Positions 1 through 14,400 of a stretch of DNA of 64,000 nucleotides are shown piece after piece. This stretch comes from Monodelphis domestica (Eukaryota > Chordata > Mammalia > Didelphimorphia > Didelphidae). How positions within the stretch are numbered: position 1 is the stretch's first letter; each line of letters opens with the position of its first letter. The translations under genes and the position numbers were made by a program. A model generated the notes under the pieces. The model worked only from the letters and a program-made list of their open reading frames with translations, was not told the origin of the DNA and searched no databases. The stretch covers positions 222,117,845 to 222,181,844 of the forward strand of contig NC_077233.1 of assembly GCF_027887165.1 (NCBI RefSeq). Reading direction: 5' to 3'.

Positions 1-1575
1 GTTGTGAATACCACTGATGCACTGCTTTTATTTTTTAAACAGAGAAACCTAAGGGAAAAAAATAAGAAAATGATATATTTGGAGAATATCATGAAAAATA
101 CCATATTTTAAAATTTCATGGAAATGTCAAAGTATACTGTTTTGCAAAAGGGATTCATTTCTTTGTTGTTTTTTTAATTAATTTTTATGAGCATTTTTTT
201 CCCTCTAGAAAAGGGAATTAAGAAGTACTGGCCCAAACTAGATAAACTCAATCTAAACTACTTCAAAGATAGATGCATTCCCTCTTATATCATCTTCCTG
301 TACACAACAACAAAAAGATTTATCTACCTTGGTAAAAATCAAAAGTATTATGTGACTATATACTTGTGTAGTGGAGTAATATCAATACAAAACATATAAC
401 AACATGTAAAATCACACTAGAGTTCCTTGGGTCAGGAAATAAGGGGTGTAAATACCATTTGTTTAATAGTCAAATATCCCATGGATTTGTTTATTTTCCA
501 TGCTGCAGTTCTACAATTGGACTTCACTAAAATTTTTCCTCTCAAGAATTCCAAAATAATAATCTCAGAACATATTTGGGGTACAAAAATCAGTTCTCTA
601 TGTTTAATAAATTCATTAAAAGTATTAAGTTCAATACTAGAGGAAACTTTAGACCAATAAAAAACAGAAAATCCTATATTTTAAACCTTTATACCAATTA
701 AATTTCAAGCCACTGTTGTATATTTTCTAGTATGCTGTAAGATGCTGGAAGAAAAGGATATATCTTAGATGGTCAACAAAAGCCTTTATCAATGAATCAA
801 CTATCAATGAAAACTAAGTGGTAAAGCTATTAAGCATAGCAAGTATGAAATGGTATACTGAGTTCTGGACTTAAAACTTCTCAAAAGAAAATCCTATTTT
901 AGGTCAGTCTTTGCCTCCTCTGTCTTTTAGGGGAATCTCCATTTCTGTGCACTCACTCTCACAGTTTTAAAATACAGGATTAAGATTAATATCCAACACT
1001 CCAAGAATTATATTTTATGAAGTTTATTAATAATCACTTGAAGTAGAAGGAATAAACAGGAAACAGAAGTAAAAAAAAAAGTTCTAATTATTTAACAAAA
1101 TTAAGACCTCATGACTAAGTTCTCCTCGCCTGTTTAAAAAGCCCACTCCACCAAAACCATGACAGGAAGAGAAGAGAGTGAGAGTATATATATTATATGG
1201 ATCTTTTATTTTATGGATATGGATATATATATATTTATAGCCTCCCTACGTCAACACATAACGTGAGGAGAGTGGGGTGCTGGAATTGTAGTTTTTAGGG
1301 CAACAGATTCTAATTACACAAAAACATTAATAAAAGTCAATGCTAAACATAATTTTTCATTGTTATTTTACAAGCAGAAATGCTTGGTAAGAAAATCAAA
1401 TTTCAGTTTCACTGTGTAGTTCTTATTTAGAGGAGATAAAACTTTAAGGACAATTCTCATAATTAATCAAATTTTCAAAGACAAATTGGCTTGGGGAGAA
1501 AGATAATGTTTTTTTAAAAAATACATACTTTGGAAATGAAAATCATCTAATGTGTATCTTTGAAAGTAATTTCAA

Positions 1576-1774
1576 GGGCAGTGAGGTGGCTCAGTAGATA
1601 GATCTGAAGGTGGGAGTCCTGGACTTGAATCTGACTCCAGACACTTCTCCTAGCTGTGTGACCCTGGGCAAATAACTTAACCCCAATTGCCTAGCCCTTC
1701 CTGTTGTCTTCTGCCTTAGAAGCTATACTTAGTATTAATTCTAAGACAGAAAGTTAAGGTTTTTTTTTTTTTTA
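1576..1774 (+). repeat. Marsupial CORE-SINE copy
   Basis: tRNA-derived head (gggcagtgaggtggctcag), a CORE/MIR-type core (gctgtgtgaccctgggcaa), and the marsupial tail 'gccttagaag...ttctaagacagaaagttaagg' ending in a T-rich run. It is full length but diverged. Confidence 0.85.
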
Positions 1775-1975
1775 AGTAATTCTAGTGCTGCTCAATTAAA
1801 ATAAAGAGTGACTAACAAGTTCAAATAACCTATCACAAAAATTAAGACTTGCAAAAAGTCTTGATCTTCAGAGGTAATTAGCAAGGAATGAATGATTCCT
1901 GAAAAGTCTCAAACCTCTACTCTGCTATCTTAAGATTTCCATTAAGGGTGCAAACATTCAAAAAAAATACTTTAC

Positions 1976-2148
1976 TTTACATTTTAGAGTCAGTGCCAAG
2001 TGCCAAGACAGAAGAGTGGTAAGGGCTAGACAACTGGTTTAAGTGACTGGCCCAGGATCACACAGCTAGAAAGTATTAAAGTCAGGTTTATACCCAGAGC
2101 CTCCTGTGTCCACATTTGATTATCTACTGAGCCACCCAGCTAGACCCA
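1976..2148 (-). repeat. Marsupial CORE-SINE copy, inverted
   Basis: Reverse complement of the same SINE family: 'gacagaagagtggtaagggc' tail region, 'tggcccaggatcacacagct' core and 'ctactgagccacccagct' head. It is more diverged than the 35.0-kb copy. Confidence 0.8.
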
Positions 2149-2287
2149 GGCACAAATATTCTTAATTTCAAATTAATTTTTAGCCAACGATTAGCTGCAA
2201 ACTATAGTTTTCTAAATGAAATTAAATCAATCAATATACTTTTCAAAGTATAAATATTCTTGAAATGAACAAAACAGGAACACCTAC

Positions 2288-2426
2288 TGTAAGACTGCCT
2301 GCGCTACAAACATGTCCACCTCACTTCGATATCCTCGAGAGGCAGAATATTCTACTAACATATTCGCACATCCTTCTCCATCTGTGGAGTGCAGGAAATG
2401 ATACCGAGACTCACAATAATTCTGTT
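2288..2426 (-). CDS. GET4: GET4 coding exon 5 (last in window)
   Basis: This 139-bp exon encodes [37 protein letters not shown] and MFVAQAVL plus CA of a split Gln codon. The donor is GTAGGT. The next exon is expected left of the window, since nothing resembling it was found between 1 and 2287. Confidence 0.95.
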
Positions 2427-5400
2427 CTAGAAGGGAGGAAAAGATAAATATTTAGTAATGTTTGATGGTTAGTTTTTATAAGCAAACAAATTTTGTCAAA
2501 TATCTTCTGCTAAAACTATTAGTTTAAATTAAGATCTTGTATCTGAAATGAGGGGAAATAACTTGGTCATTAATAAAAGTCCTATGGTTAAAGAAATTAA
2601 TGAAAACAAAACAGCCCAAAGGAATACAAAGCATTTCCACCTAGGTAAATAAGTTATTTAAAGTTCACAGGCCTGCTGAATTACTGTGCCTTAGTCTCAG
2701 GAAAGACTGAAAATCACCAGATTCTTAAACTGAAAAACAATGCTGGGCCTTTCTTAAAATAAGAAAGGATGTGAAAAAAGTCACTAAGAAATAATGTGAG
2801 GCCTTACCCTAATTATTTGCTAAACACTCTTCCTTTTTAGAAACCATCTTTTGATTTGTATATTTTGATTAAAATTTTTGATAAAAGTCCCAAATCCTAG
2901 GCAAGTGAAAATAGATCAGCAGATTCATTCATTAGGTTCTTGTTAACATTTTTTTAATCAACTCTAATTCAATATTTACTCCTGCCTCTCAAAAATTCAA
3001 AATGGCAAGAACCTGATTGTTAAGGTACTATTCTAATGGTTATTTGTTTCTTTTAAACTAATACTCACCCTAACTGCACCTCTCAGTTCTTGAAATTCTA
3101 CCAATTTTCAAGGTCTAGCTCAAATGCCTCTTTTATGAAACTTATCTCCATCCTATCCACATCCCCCTACCAGATGTTAAAGTGCTTCCCATTTCTTCTC
3201 ATTCTCAATACCTACACACTTCTGTTGTTTTCATCATATTCTAATTTGCACTACAGTCTTATTTCTCCTACAAATTTTTGAGGATAAGTGCTCTGTCCTG
3301 TTGGTCCCTATCTCTCCCTTGGTGCCTAATAATATCTTGCCAAGTAGCAGTAAACATGGAGTACATGTTGAAAGTATGCACTAGTTACTAATGATAGATT
3401 CTGACAAAAAAAAAATTAATACTTATTCCATTTCTAACAGTGACTCAAACTTCAGTCAATATTTTCACATGCTAATATTTATAATCAAGGCACCAAATCT
3501 TACTCTAGCTAAACAAAGAGATTTTCTTCACAAAAGAACAAGCTGAACTTCTAATTCATGAATTTGCTGACAGTTACAAGCTAAAGTAGAACTGTTTTCA
3601 GAGGCAGGATGGTATAGTGAGTATTTAGCTTCAAAGGCAGGAAGACCCTTCCACTTCTGATGGAGACTGCATATCGTCCCATAGACTTATTTATTAACCT
3701 CTAGGCTACTCTCTACCAGTTCAGGAGGAAGAGCAGGTACTGACCTACACTGGTAGGAGGAGCTTCTTCTTCCAAGAGTTTCATTGACCCAAAGAAATCA
3801 CAGAACCTGTCCCTACATAATTCATAACAGTTGACATTTATACAGTTGCTTTAAGACACACAAAGAGGTCTATCGATTAGATCTAATTTGACCAAACAAC
3901 AACAAAAAACCAACAAGGCTCAAAAATGATGAAATAACTTGCCCAAGGTTACAAAGCATGGACTAGAACCTCAATGACCACCTCCCAACCATGTACGCCC
4001 TTGTTTTCTGACCCAGGGCATAGTATAATGAAAGACCACAATTAAAAAAAAAATCTTTTTCACAGAAATATACAAATTATGAAAAAACTTCCCTAAAAAT
4101 ATAGTCTTATGTCCCGAGATTCTGAGTGCTCTTTTTAACTTATAACAAAGGGGGTGAGGGGGAGACCATTCAGACTGTGCTCAGAGGTAGATAATTATCT
4201 TCATTAGAGAACCTCTCCTTAACAAAATGCAGAAAAGGTTTGTATATAATTATCACATAGGAATGAAGGAACACCTCTCTGCATGTGGGGAGGGCCTGGT
4301 TGATACACAGACTATTTTATATAAAGAATGTGGAGTTAAAGAAGAAAGAAGAGAAGCAGAGTGGAGGACAGTGGAACAAGAGAACCTGAATACAAATTCC
4401 ATTTTTCTGCTTACTATCTACCTTGGTGTGGCCTTGGTCAAGTAATTTAACTTTAGGCCTCAGCTTATTCATTTGTAAAATGAGGGAGGAATTAGATCAG
4501 ATGTCCTGTCAGGTCTTTTCTAGTTCTACATCTCTGACCCACTGATAACTAAATCATACTAAAAGAGGGGCAAGACAAAAAGGCTAGATTAATAAAAGGC
4601 TCTTAATCATCCAATTAAAATGTTTATTTATTAAGGAAATGCTATTTTATTGCTTTCTCTTCCAGTTTCATTACTTTCAAGAGGGGGCAGGTTGGTGGCT
4701 CAGTGGATAGAAAGGCAGGACTGGAGGCAAGACATCTTGGGTGCAAATTTGGCCTCAGACACATTATAACTGTGTGACCCTGGGCAAGTCACTTGACCCC
4801 ACTGCCTAGTCCTTACTGCTCTTCTACCTTGGAAGCAATACTTAGTATCCATTCTTACAACGTAAGAGTTTAAAGAAAAAGAAGAGTTAATAATTCTTAT
4901 AGGTTTCTGCTAAAAGAGAAAGAAAACCATTGATAGATAGAGAGAAAAATCTGATGAAAGAGTCAATGTCCTGAGTTTTCTGAAACAATTCAAGAAAAGA
5001 AAGGCTACTTTCAATGAAGCTTTTCCAAAAAGAAATCTTCAGAACGTGTTTCAATTTTTGCTGTAGAGATTAATCACTTTAAATATGAAAAATGAAAGGA
5101 AGAGCTAAGTAGTCACAAGCCTCACAACTCCTCCAAGAGGGTATCTCTCTAGCAGATCCATTTCTGTTCCCATTATAATGAAAATAAAAATGCTTGGTAA
5201 TGATATTTTCATTACTGGTATGATACTTGAGGGTGCAAAGTTTTTCTCTTACTCTAAACCTGTTTGCATAATTAATTTATATTAAGAAGAATATAGAATA
5301 TATGTCTATATATTCTATATATATATATTCTCTCTCTATATAAGAATATAATAAGAAGAATATTAAGAAGAATAACATAGAAATAAATTTCAGCATATCC

Positions 5401-8400
5401 TTCTGAATTCCAAATGACTCAAAAAGTTTACTCAAAGCCAAGAAATGAAGATAAGTATAGAAGTAGAAAGTATAGAAACCTGGATTTAGACAAAGACTTC
5501 TTGATGGTTATTTTATTTATAAAGCAAAAATGAAAATAAAGGTCATATGTTCACACCTCTATCAATATTCTATAATAGGTTATATTTATGCAATTTATCT
5601 CTATTATTATTTCATTGTTTTACATTTAGATAACATAGATAACATTTACTTTCTCAGCACTTTCACTGATCTAAGATAAAAGGAACCTTTTAAAGGTCAT
5701 TTAGTCTGACCCTTTCAATTTAGTGATAGGGAAACTGAGACCAACAGAGGTTAAATGATTCAATATGGTTACACAGGTAGTAAATAGCAGAGCTGGGATC
5801 TGAATCGAAATCCTCTGACTCCAAATCTAGTGTCCTACTCTGAAGCAGTTAAGGTTTTCAATTTATACATATGAAATTGTGACCTAACACATGAGATGTT
5901 CCATACATACATTCTAATTTTTAAATGACTCAAAGGAATGATCTTTACCTTTCCATAGCGTGATAGCCAATAACTGGTGTAGTTTGGGATGACCCAATTT
6001 TCCTGATCCCCCACTGGACCATTTCAGGGCTCTGGATACAAATGCCACTCTTTCTGGAGAATTTGGATCCATCAAACTAAATACTTTAGCCAAATTTTCT
6101 AAAAGCAACATAAACACAAATGCTTAATCAAAGAAAACATCTATCAAGTGTTCTGTGGATATACTACATCTTAAAAATCAACTCTCTTACTTTAAAAGAA
6201 AATTGCAGAGCATTTAAAAAGATATATGTGCTGAATGTACTATTTAAATTCATATTAATTCTGTGAATTGTTAACATCCAATTGACCTCTCCGCTGCAGT
6301 GCCAGAAGCCACACTCTCCCTTAGTGAGTAGGAAAAGGGAAAAAAAATATTCCTGCCTCACCGCTTAGCCCAGATGCGATCAAGTTGGGGGGCAGGGAAG
6401 GCTGCAGTGGGGAGGTTGGCCCCTGTGGAAGAATGAAAACCTAGAATGGGACAATGCTATCAGGGGATTAGGGAGTAAATGTGCCATAATGGAGTCACAG
6501 AAATGCTACAGTAGACTCCTCAATTTTATTCTCCATTTTGTCCACAGGCCTCTGGAAGAGTAGTGGAGGCAAGGGGTGGCATGGCCTCTCCATAGTCTTT
6601 CCAGCTGGGCAGCTCACAAGAAGGGCTTTACGAACTGCACGCTTACCGAATTAGATAGTCCGCCAAGCAAAGTTTCTTTGACAAAATGGCCGACTCGCGG
6701 GCAATGAGCACATCACCTCGCTGACTGGATGGGAAGCCGCTGTCCATCAAAGCGGCGGAGAGGTCAATTACTGTGCAGACATTACATGTTGCTCCTGTGT
6801 TGGGGGAGAGGACAGTGCCAAAAATCATGCTCCACCTATAAAACATAGTATGTTTGCTAAGTGTGCCAGTATGCTCAGCACTAACTCAATCAGAGACTAT
6901 GATTTTCAATTGTGAAAAGTGCTGTGATGCTTGTACAGCAAAATTAATGACACATCACAACTCAAGGCACCAAAAAGGGAGTTAAAAGGCTTAAGGAATC
7001 ATTACATGACCAGCTAAAAATAATATCTAAAATGCATATGTACTTTAAGAACTGGAAAGCTCAACATAGTAAAATTCTCACCCAATAGCTCATCGGTTAC
7101 TTTCGCATCTGATTTCTCCAAGGACTCTAAAACCAGCATGGAAAGATCGGCAGCACTGTTTTGCTACAAAACATACACAAACAAACAAGAAGCACTAGGT
7201 TAGTCATGAAGCTCTGATTAGTTTCTAGAAACAAAAAAAGGAATGCTTTTGGTTTTCAAAGGCATATGCTAAACAAGCAGTGCTAATCAGTTTTTCAAAT
7301 GATTCAAAGCCTGTGAGTAGAGAAATGAAGCTATTCTAGACACAATAATCATTTACTGGATATACTGTAACTGGCTACCATATCAGAGAACACCTATGAC
7401 AGTGTTTCTAGCTACAACAGTGCAACTGTAGCATTCATAAGAGCTGAAGCCAAAGCTATGAAAGCAGCACAAAATAAGGCAGGCTCCATGTGGCTGTTAC
7501 GGCAGACATGAGTTTATATTCAACATGAACAACCAGGTTACTGCTGTCAAAACTGATTCAAAATGGACCAGAAAGCATAGCACAGCCCAGTGTGCTGCCT
7601 ATTAGTCTTTTTCTTTAGCATTCACATTCCAGCTTTTTCTAGAACAGAAATAGAAAAGTCACTTACTTGACTGTGACTGAAGAACAATAATGCCCCAGAG
7701 TACATTAGTTCTCTTGCTTCTATGTGTTTGCCTTGTGACATGTACCTACAATAAGGAAGAAAGAACAACACTGAAACAGTCAAGTTACGTCAAATTGCTC
7801 CTCCATGGACAAGAGAATTGCATTCCTAATATCACTGGCAGTAACAATTTCACTTGTCTATAAAGAAAGACCTTATAAAGGCAAAATATATAAACTCATT
7901 TAGAATTATAAATTCATTTAGAATTTAGATGTTAAACATATACAAGTTTTTAAAGAAATTATATCATGGTAAGCTAGTATTGATTTTTATTTATTACATT
8001 TACAGGAATGGATATGACGTTAGAAGATAAAGGTTTAAATCCCACTTATGTTACTACCTATGTAACTGCATAGCCTTAGTTTCATCTGTAAAATGAGAGG
8101 TTAAAGTTTAACATGTCTAAGGTCCCTTCCAACACCCAGGGGTCTTTTTGGAGTTTCATGAGGCCCTAGGTGGTCTTTCCCTCCCCCAGGGGCGCTCTCC
8201 CTAACTAATTACTTTTAGATAACCCATACATAGCCCTCAGAGAATGGAGTGGCCATGGTCTCTGACATTCACTTATAACCAAAAACCTGAAGGGGTTGTC
8301 TTGAGTTTCTCACACACTGCCAAATGGCTCTGCTTAGATGATGGATGTTTGGGGGAGGTAAGGACAATAAGGTACACACACATTCAAATAATCTAAAAAC

Positions 8401-11400
8401 AATTACTTCCAGCATCTATCTATATATGACACATTTAGATAAAACAAGATCTCTGCCCTCTCCAGGTTTTACAGTTGGACAGACACCATGAATCTGGATA
8501 AACCATAGATGACACAAAGTCAACAGAAGTAAAATATCAAATATGTAAATAGCATCAGCAGTTGGTCACAATACATACATAAAACCCTTAAAAGGAAACA
8601 GGCAAAGAAAATAATCATCTCTATTTTTCAATTATCCTAGAAAACTGCACAAACTTTCAGCTATTTGAATGATAGGTGATTTAAAAGTTTAACAGGCTAA
8701 GGAATGATATTCTAAGGATAGAATGTTGCCTTGGTGCAGAATAATCTAAAGTGATATTTCTGGATGAAAAGAAAATTTAAGCAACTGTACAGAGGAGAGT
8801 ACCATTAGTAACTTAGAACATAAGGAACAATGGTGTGCTGAGTTGGGATAAGAAACCAATCCCACTAAGAGACTAGCAGCTGAAGTGGCAGAAAGTCAAC
8901 TGTACTGAACAAATTCTCCTTTCTACCTAATTTCCATTCAAAGTTCTACCACTCTTAATGACTGTAAAAGAAAAACAGAGAAGGGCTTGAGCCTTCTGTC
9001 CTCCAAAATCTTCTCACAAACATTTTAAATCTTACTTCATTTTAGGGACAAAGCCAGATAAGTAATACTGGAGTTAGTGGGTCAAAATAATAACCATTAA
9101 CTAAGTGGGAATAACTTAGTAACGGTGATATATCATTTCACCAGGATATATGCAGTGTCCATAAATATGAACTGCATTTTATCACAAAAGAATCTACTAT
9201 TGACTAAAGTTCCTTCTTCTTGAAGTTAATAATAAACATATGTGGTATATTTTAAGGTTTGTAAATTTATTTCTTATGTTACTTCACCCTACAACAACCC
9301 TAGGAAGTAGGCTCTCTTATTCCCATTTTATAGGAAAGCTAGGAAGCAGACAGAAGGTGACATGCACAGTCATAAAGCTAATAAAATTACTCACTGGAGA
9401 TCCTTATGAATAGTTATGGTAAAATCTGGGGATCAGTTTCTTCTATTGTGGCCCTCTATTGGCTGCCCTAGAGCCCAATACATCATAGGACACAGACTCA
9501 AAGCCTCTCTAGCTTAGGACACCATTAGGTATGACTCACATAACTAGAGAAAGCAGCTTTTTTGCCATCCATTTTTTTTTGCCTTTTTTTTTGCCATTTT
9601 TTTTGTAGGCCCCTTCTGGGACCTACATGGGTAAGAATTTTGAACATTTCCCACTGGCACAGTCTTCAAAACCAAAATCACCTCAAAGCCAAGATGAAGC
9701 ACTACAGTAGGACTTCAATGAAGAAGCTCATTAAATACAGGATATTAAATTAAAATAATGAAATGTATCTGAGAAAGCAGGGAGCTGGCTTCATGATAAT
9801 TTGCTTAGGTGCTGCTAGGTGGCTCAGTAGATAGAGCCAGGCATGGAGATAGGAAGTCTTGGGTTCCTATCTGGCCTCAGACACTTTTTCCTAATTATGT
9901 GATCCTGGGCATGTTACTTAATCCCAATTGTTTAATTCCCTTAGGACACTTGATATTAATTCTAAGACAGAAGGCAAAGGTTTAAAAGAAAAGATATAAC
10001 CTACAGAGAAATCAGTTTGACACACACACCTGCACAATTAGTGTTTTTTCTCTCACATTCTGTTTCTATGAATAATGCATCTTTTAGTTCTTATTGAGGT
10101 TTTTAAAAAATTATTTTGCAAATAATTTAATAACACTTAAACCCACATGCTCTTATATTCTCTTATTACTAACCTATAGAAAAGGGTCAAAGTCTTTTAG
10201 TCTTCCATTTAATCTGGGACCTAAATATTGCTATATACTGGGGGGGAGGGGGGGATAGGGGGGTAGAGGAAGAGGGAAGAGCTACATAATTGTGGAGAGA
10301 AAAGAAAAACATTAAATCAGATGAACATCCAAAGTGCCTTTAGTTATTTCAATGCCATGCCATGGTGATGTAGGAATTGAAGGAAGGAATTCAAGAAATC
10401 TGGGTATAGGTCTACGTAACGTAGACCTCCCTGGCTCCATTCCATAAAAGAATGATTTGATATAATCAGAAACTTTGGTAAATACAAGTTCAAATAAGAA
10501 AGGTGCCTGTGAAAGCAGGGAGTTGTCTTTATATTTAATAGCCTGTTTATAGGATTATACAGTATTTTATTATAAAGCTGATTTTTTTTTGTCACCAGAT
10601 CAGATTTATTGTGTACGTAGTATGATCATCTAACGTTTTAAAACACTATGTGATGTTATAGATGTTGAGGGATCATTCAGAAAACACTGCCAAACTAAAA
10701 AAAATTAGTATTCAGCATTTCTTCTGGGCAATTTTGAGAAAGATTATTTGCATTTTTCAGTGTTGGGGCCTGTTTTAACATTTAACCACATATAATGATT
10801 AAACTGAAAATGCAAACTTCTTCCATACTTTTAGCATCTCAAAAATTTTATTACAAAGTCTTTTAAAAACATCACAGAGAAAAATTATATTAAGGAAAAA
10901 GTAAAATCTAATCATTTGGGCCAACTTTAGTTTCTAATTCACAAAAAGGATTAATATGCACAAACAAAAGCATCAAATGTCTTAGAAATCTGGGATCAAG
11001 TACTAATAGATAAACCGTAACTTTGTATAAACATGAAGAATTTGTAATTTGCAATAGATTCCATATTAGATATAATCTAATTCTGTGCTTCTCAGAACTA
11101 GAAGATATTGCTAGAAGTTCTAATATTATAGACACTATGGTGAATGTAAATTACTTACAGTGAACCAACAAAATATATCTTTATAGCAAATGACAAATAT
11201 GAAAAGGACAATTACAAACAGGAAGGTTCCATTATTCTAAAAACATGAAAAGCATCTCTTGAAGTATGGAATCAGTAGACAGTCACTTATCATTGGGAAC
11301 ATTGCATATTCAACTAATAGTGACTAAGACCTTGGGACCATAGGTACTTTTAGTTATTTTTCAATTTGAAGAAAATGAGTATAATAATTGAAATTTGTGG

Positions 11401-14400
11401 GCTGATTCTTTCAGTGGCTTAAGAATGAATCAAGTACTCATTCTAGAGTGAAAGTAATATGGTAAAAGGCAAACACAGGACAGCAGAAAGTACAATTACT
11501 TGAATCATACCCAATCCATAGAAAATGCTGCAGACTACTCTGAAATGTTCTCTGATTCCAAATCTGTGAAGTGGTTCTGATCCTTTTAAAAAAAAAATGG
11601 ACATATCCCATTAGCTTGATTTCATTACACTTCCCTCCCAAATAAATACTATATGTACTTATTTCTTCTTTTAGAAAATTCAGTCATGACAATGAACTTC
11701 TGGGCCAAGGTGGAGAACTGGACATTTTCTCAGAACCTTATCTCTCAAGCCTTTCCAAAATAGGAATTGTGTGCATGAGATAAAGCAATTTCACCAAAAA
11801 TTCTAAGCTTTGTACACTGAGGAGGCCATTGATGAGAAGGCCATTGATGAGAAGAAAGTTCCCAAATAATGCCAAAATATTAATAGCAGTACTTTTTATG
11901 ATAGTCAAAAATTGGAAACAAAGTAGATGCCCACCAATTGGGAAACAGCTAAACAAATTGTGGTACCTGAATGTAATGCTACTGGTTTTGTAGAACATAA
12001 GGAAGCACAGAAATAACTATATACACTGGTGAAGAAAAAAACAAACAGACAGACAGAGCCAGGAAAACAATATACACAAAGACAACAATTTTACAATGCT
12101 ACAGAGAACCACCAAAAAACCCCCCGAAACTGCAAAAGTTGATGCTACAAAATTACAAAGAATAACCATTGCCCATTGCTCCAAAAAAGGATCATGGAAA
12201 GATACTCACACCCTACCTTGGAAGATCTATCAATATGGTATAATGCAATGACTTTTCCAATGTAGATCACTTTTGTTAATTTTTTTTGTCTCATTAAAAT
12301 ATTGTTATATGGGATGGCTCTCTTGGAGAAGAAAAGAATAAAGAATTTTGATGATGTAAAAAAAATCAATTAAAAATTTATTTTTAAAAAAGTTAATTGA
12401 AGGGCAGCTGGGTGGTTCCATGGATTGACAGATAAGCCCAGAGACAGGAGGTCTTAGGTTCAAATCTGGATTCAGATACTTCCTAGCTGTGTGACCCTGG
12501 GCAAGTAACTTAACTCCCAGTGATTCTAAGAAGGAAGGTATAGGTTTAAAAAAAGATAATTAAGCTATATGTATTTTGAGAATTTCAGTTGGACAACTGG
12601 GAACTACCCAGAAATTGGAGTCCAGCTCAATGTATTACTCAATTTTCTTACCTATATTACCATTATTATAAGGTTTGTGATGAAGATCAAAATGGCTAGA
12701 TAGCTCTTTTCTCCCTAATACACTCAAAAGGTGGAGTAATGCAAAATGAGTTTAATGTCTAAACAACTACTCAGCTTACTTTTTTTTTTAAAAGACCAGC
12801 TTTAATAAAATATCAGAACCCCTTACCATTTCATCACCTAATATTCAGTTGCAAGTGTTAACTATAGACACAATGCATTAGAGTTTGTGGTTTCTATCAG
12901 GGGACCAATTAAATAAGGTGTTTTAAACTACTAGGAAAAACTATTCTCACATAAAACTAAAAATAGCTTTATTTTTAAAAGCAAAAAAGAAAAGTTCTGT
13001 GGTTGAATGATAAAAACACTAAATGTAGATTAATTTGTAAGCATTTCAAAGCTACTAATCAAAAATTGTTTAAATATCATAACGGTCAAAAAGAATTGCC
13101 TTCAGTTTAAGATGAAATGGAGATATTACCTCCTTTTTAATCACAGGGCTGTAGATATTTTTTAGGACTATGCAATTTAGTAGAGAAACTTCTTAGAAAA
13201 TATGGGGTTGATGACTTTTATGGGGTTGATGACTTTATCTAGACAGTCTTCTTTTTTATTCTCCTTGAATAATTAAGAAGAATTATTCTTGAGGAACAGT
13301 GGAATAGACTTGGGGTAAGTGACCTCAGCAAGTCAGTCTATGATAAGCCCAAAGATTCCAGCTTTGGGGACCAAAATCCACTATTTGATAAAAAATGCTG
13401 GGAAAATTGGAAGACAGTATGGGAGAGGTTAGGTTTGGATCAATGTCTCACCCTATACCAAGATAAACTCAGAATGAGTGAATGACTTGAATATAAAGAA
13501 GGAAACTATAAGTAAATTAGGTGAACACAGAATAGTACTTGCATTGTCAGATCTTTGGGAAAGGAAAGATTTTAAAACCAAGCAAGAGCTAGGAAAAAAA
13601 AATCACAAAATGTAAAATCAATCATTTTGATTACATCAAATTAAAAAGTTTCTGTACAAACAAAACAAATACAATCAAAATTAGAAGGGAAGCAACAAAC
13701 GAGGCAACAATCTTCATAACAAAAACCTCTGACAAAGGTCTTATTACTCAAATTTATAAAGAGCTAAGCCAATTGTACAAAAAAATCAAGCCATTCTCCA
13801 ATTGCTAAATGAGCTAGGGACATGAATAGGCAATTTTCAGTTAAAGAAATCAAAACTATTAATAAGTACATGGAAAAAGTGTTCTAAATCTCTTATAATC
13901 AGAGAAATGCAAATCAAAACAACTCTGAGGTATCACCTCACACCTAGCAGATTGGCTAACATGACAGCAAAGAAAAATAATGAATGCTGGAGTGGGTGTG
14001 GCAAAGTTGGGACATTAATGCATTGCTGGTGGAGTTGTGAATTGATCCAGCCATTCTGGAGGGCAATTTGGAACTATGCTCAAAGGGCACTAAAAGGCTG
14101 TCTGCTCTTTGATCCAGCCATAGCACTGCTGGGTTTGTACCCCAAAGAGATAATAAGGAAAAAGACTTGTACAAGAATATTCATAGCTGAGCTCTTTGTG
14201 GTGGCAAAAAATTGGAAAATGAGGGGATGCCCTTCAATTGGGGAATTGCTGACCAAATTGTGGTATATATATGTTGGTGATGGAATACTATTGTGCTAAA
14301 AGGAATAATAAAGTGGAGGAATTCCATGGAGACTGGAACAATCTCCAGGAAGTGATGCAGAGTGAGAGGAGCAGAACCAGGAGAACATTGTACACAGAGA

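Larger units (their letters stand above)
1..2287. other. GET4 intron 5 (partial)
   Basis: AT-rich intron with no coding exon recognised. It holds two CORE-SINEs in opposite orientation (1576-1774 and 1976-2148) and an AT-rich simple stretch near 1180-1240. A short segment near 1255-1310 ends in a 'gtagtttttagggcaacag' motif. A similar motif, inverted, occurs near 37850-37890, so a shared old repeat is likely. Confidence 0.6.
2427..5948. other. GET4 intron 4
   Basis: A 3.5-kb AT-rich intron without exon-like reading frames. It contains L2 (3075-3390), MIR-like (4345-4545, 5680-5840) and CORE-SINE (4684-4877) copies and an AT/CT simple stretch near 5275-5345. A weak MIR-like trace lies around 3600-3680 and another at 3840-3990. 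Confidence 0.6.

Noticed and set aside
2265-2447. 60-codon plus-strand frame over GET4 exon 5
   Set aside because: It is the antisense shadow of the conserved GET4 exon.
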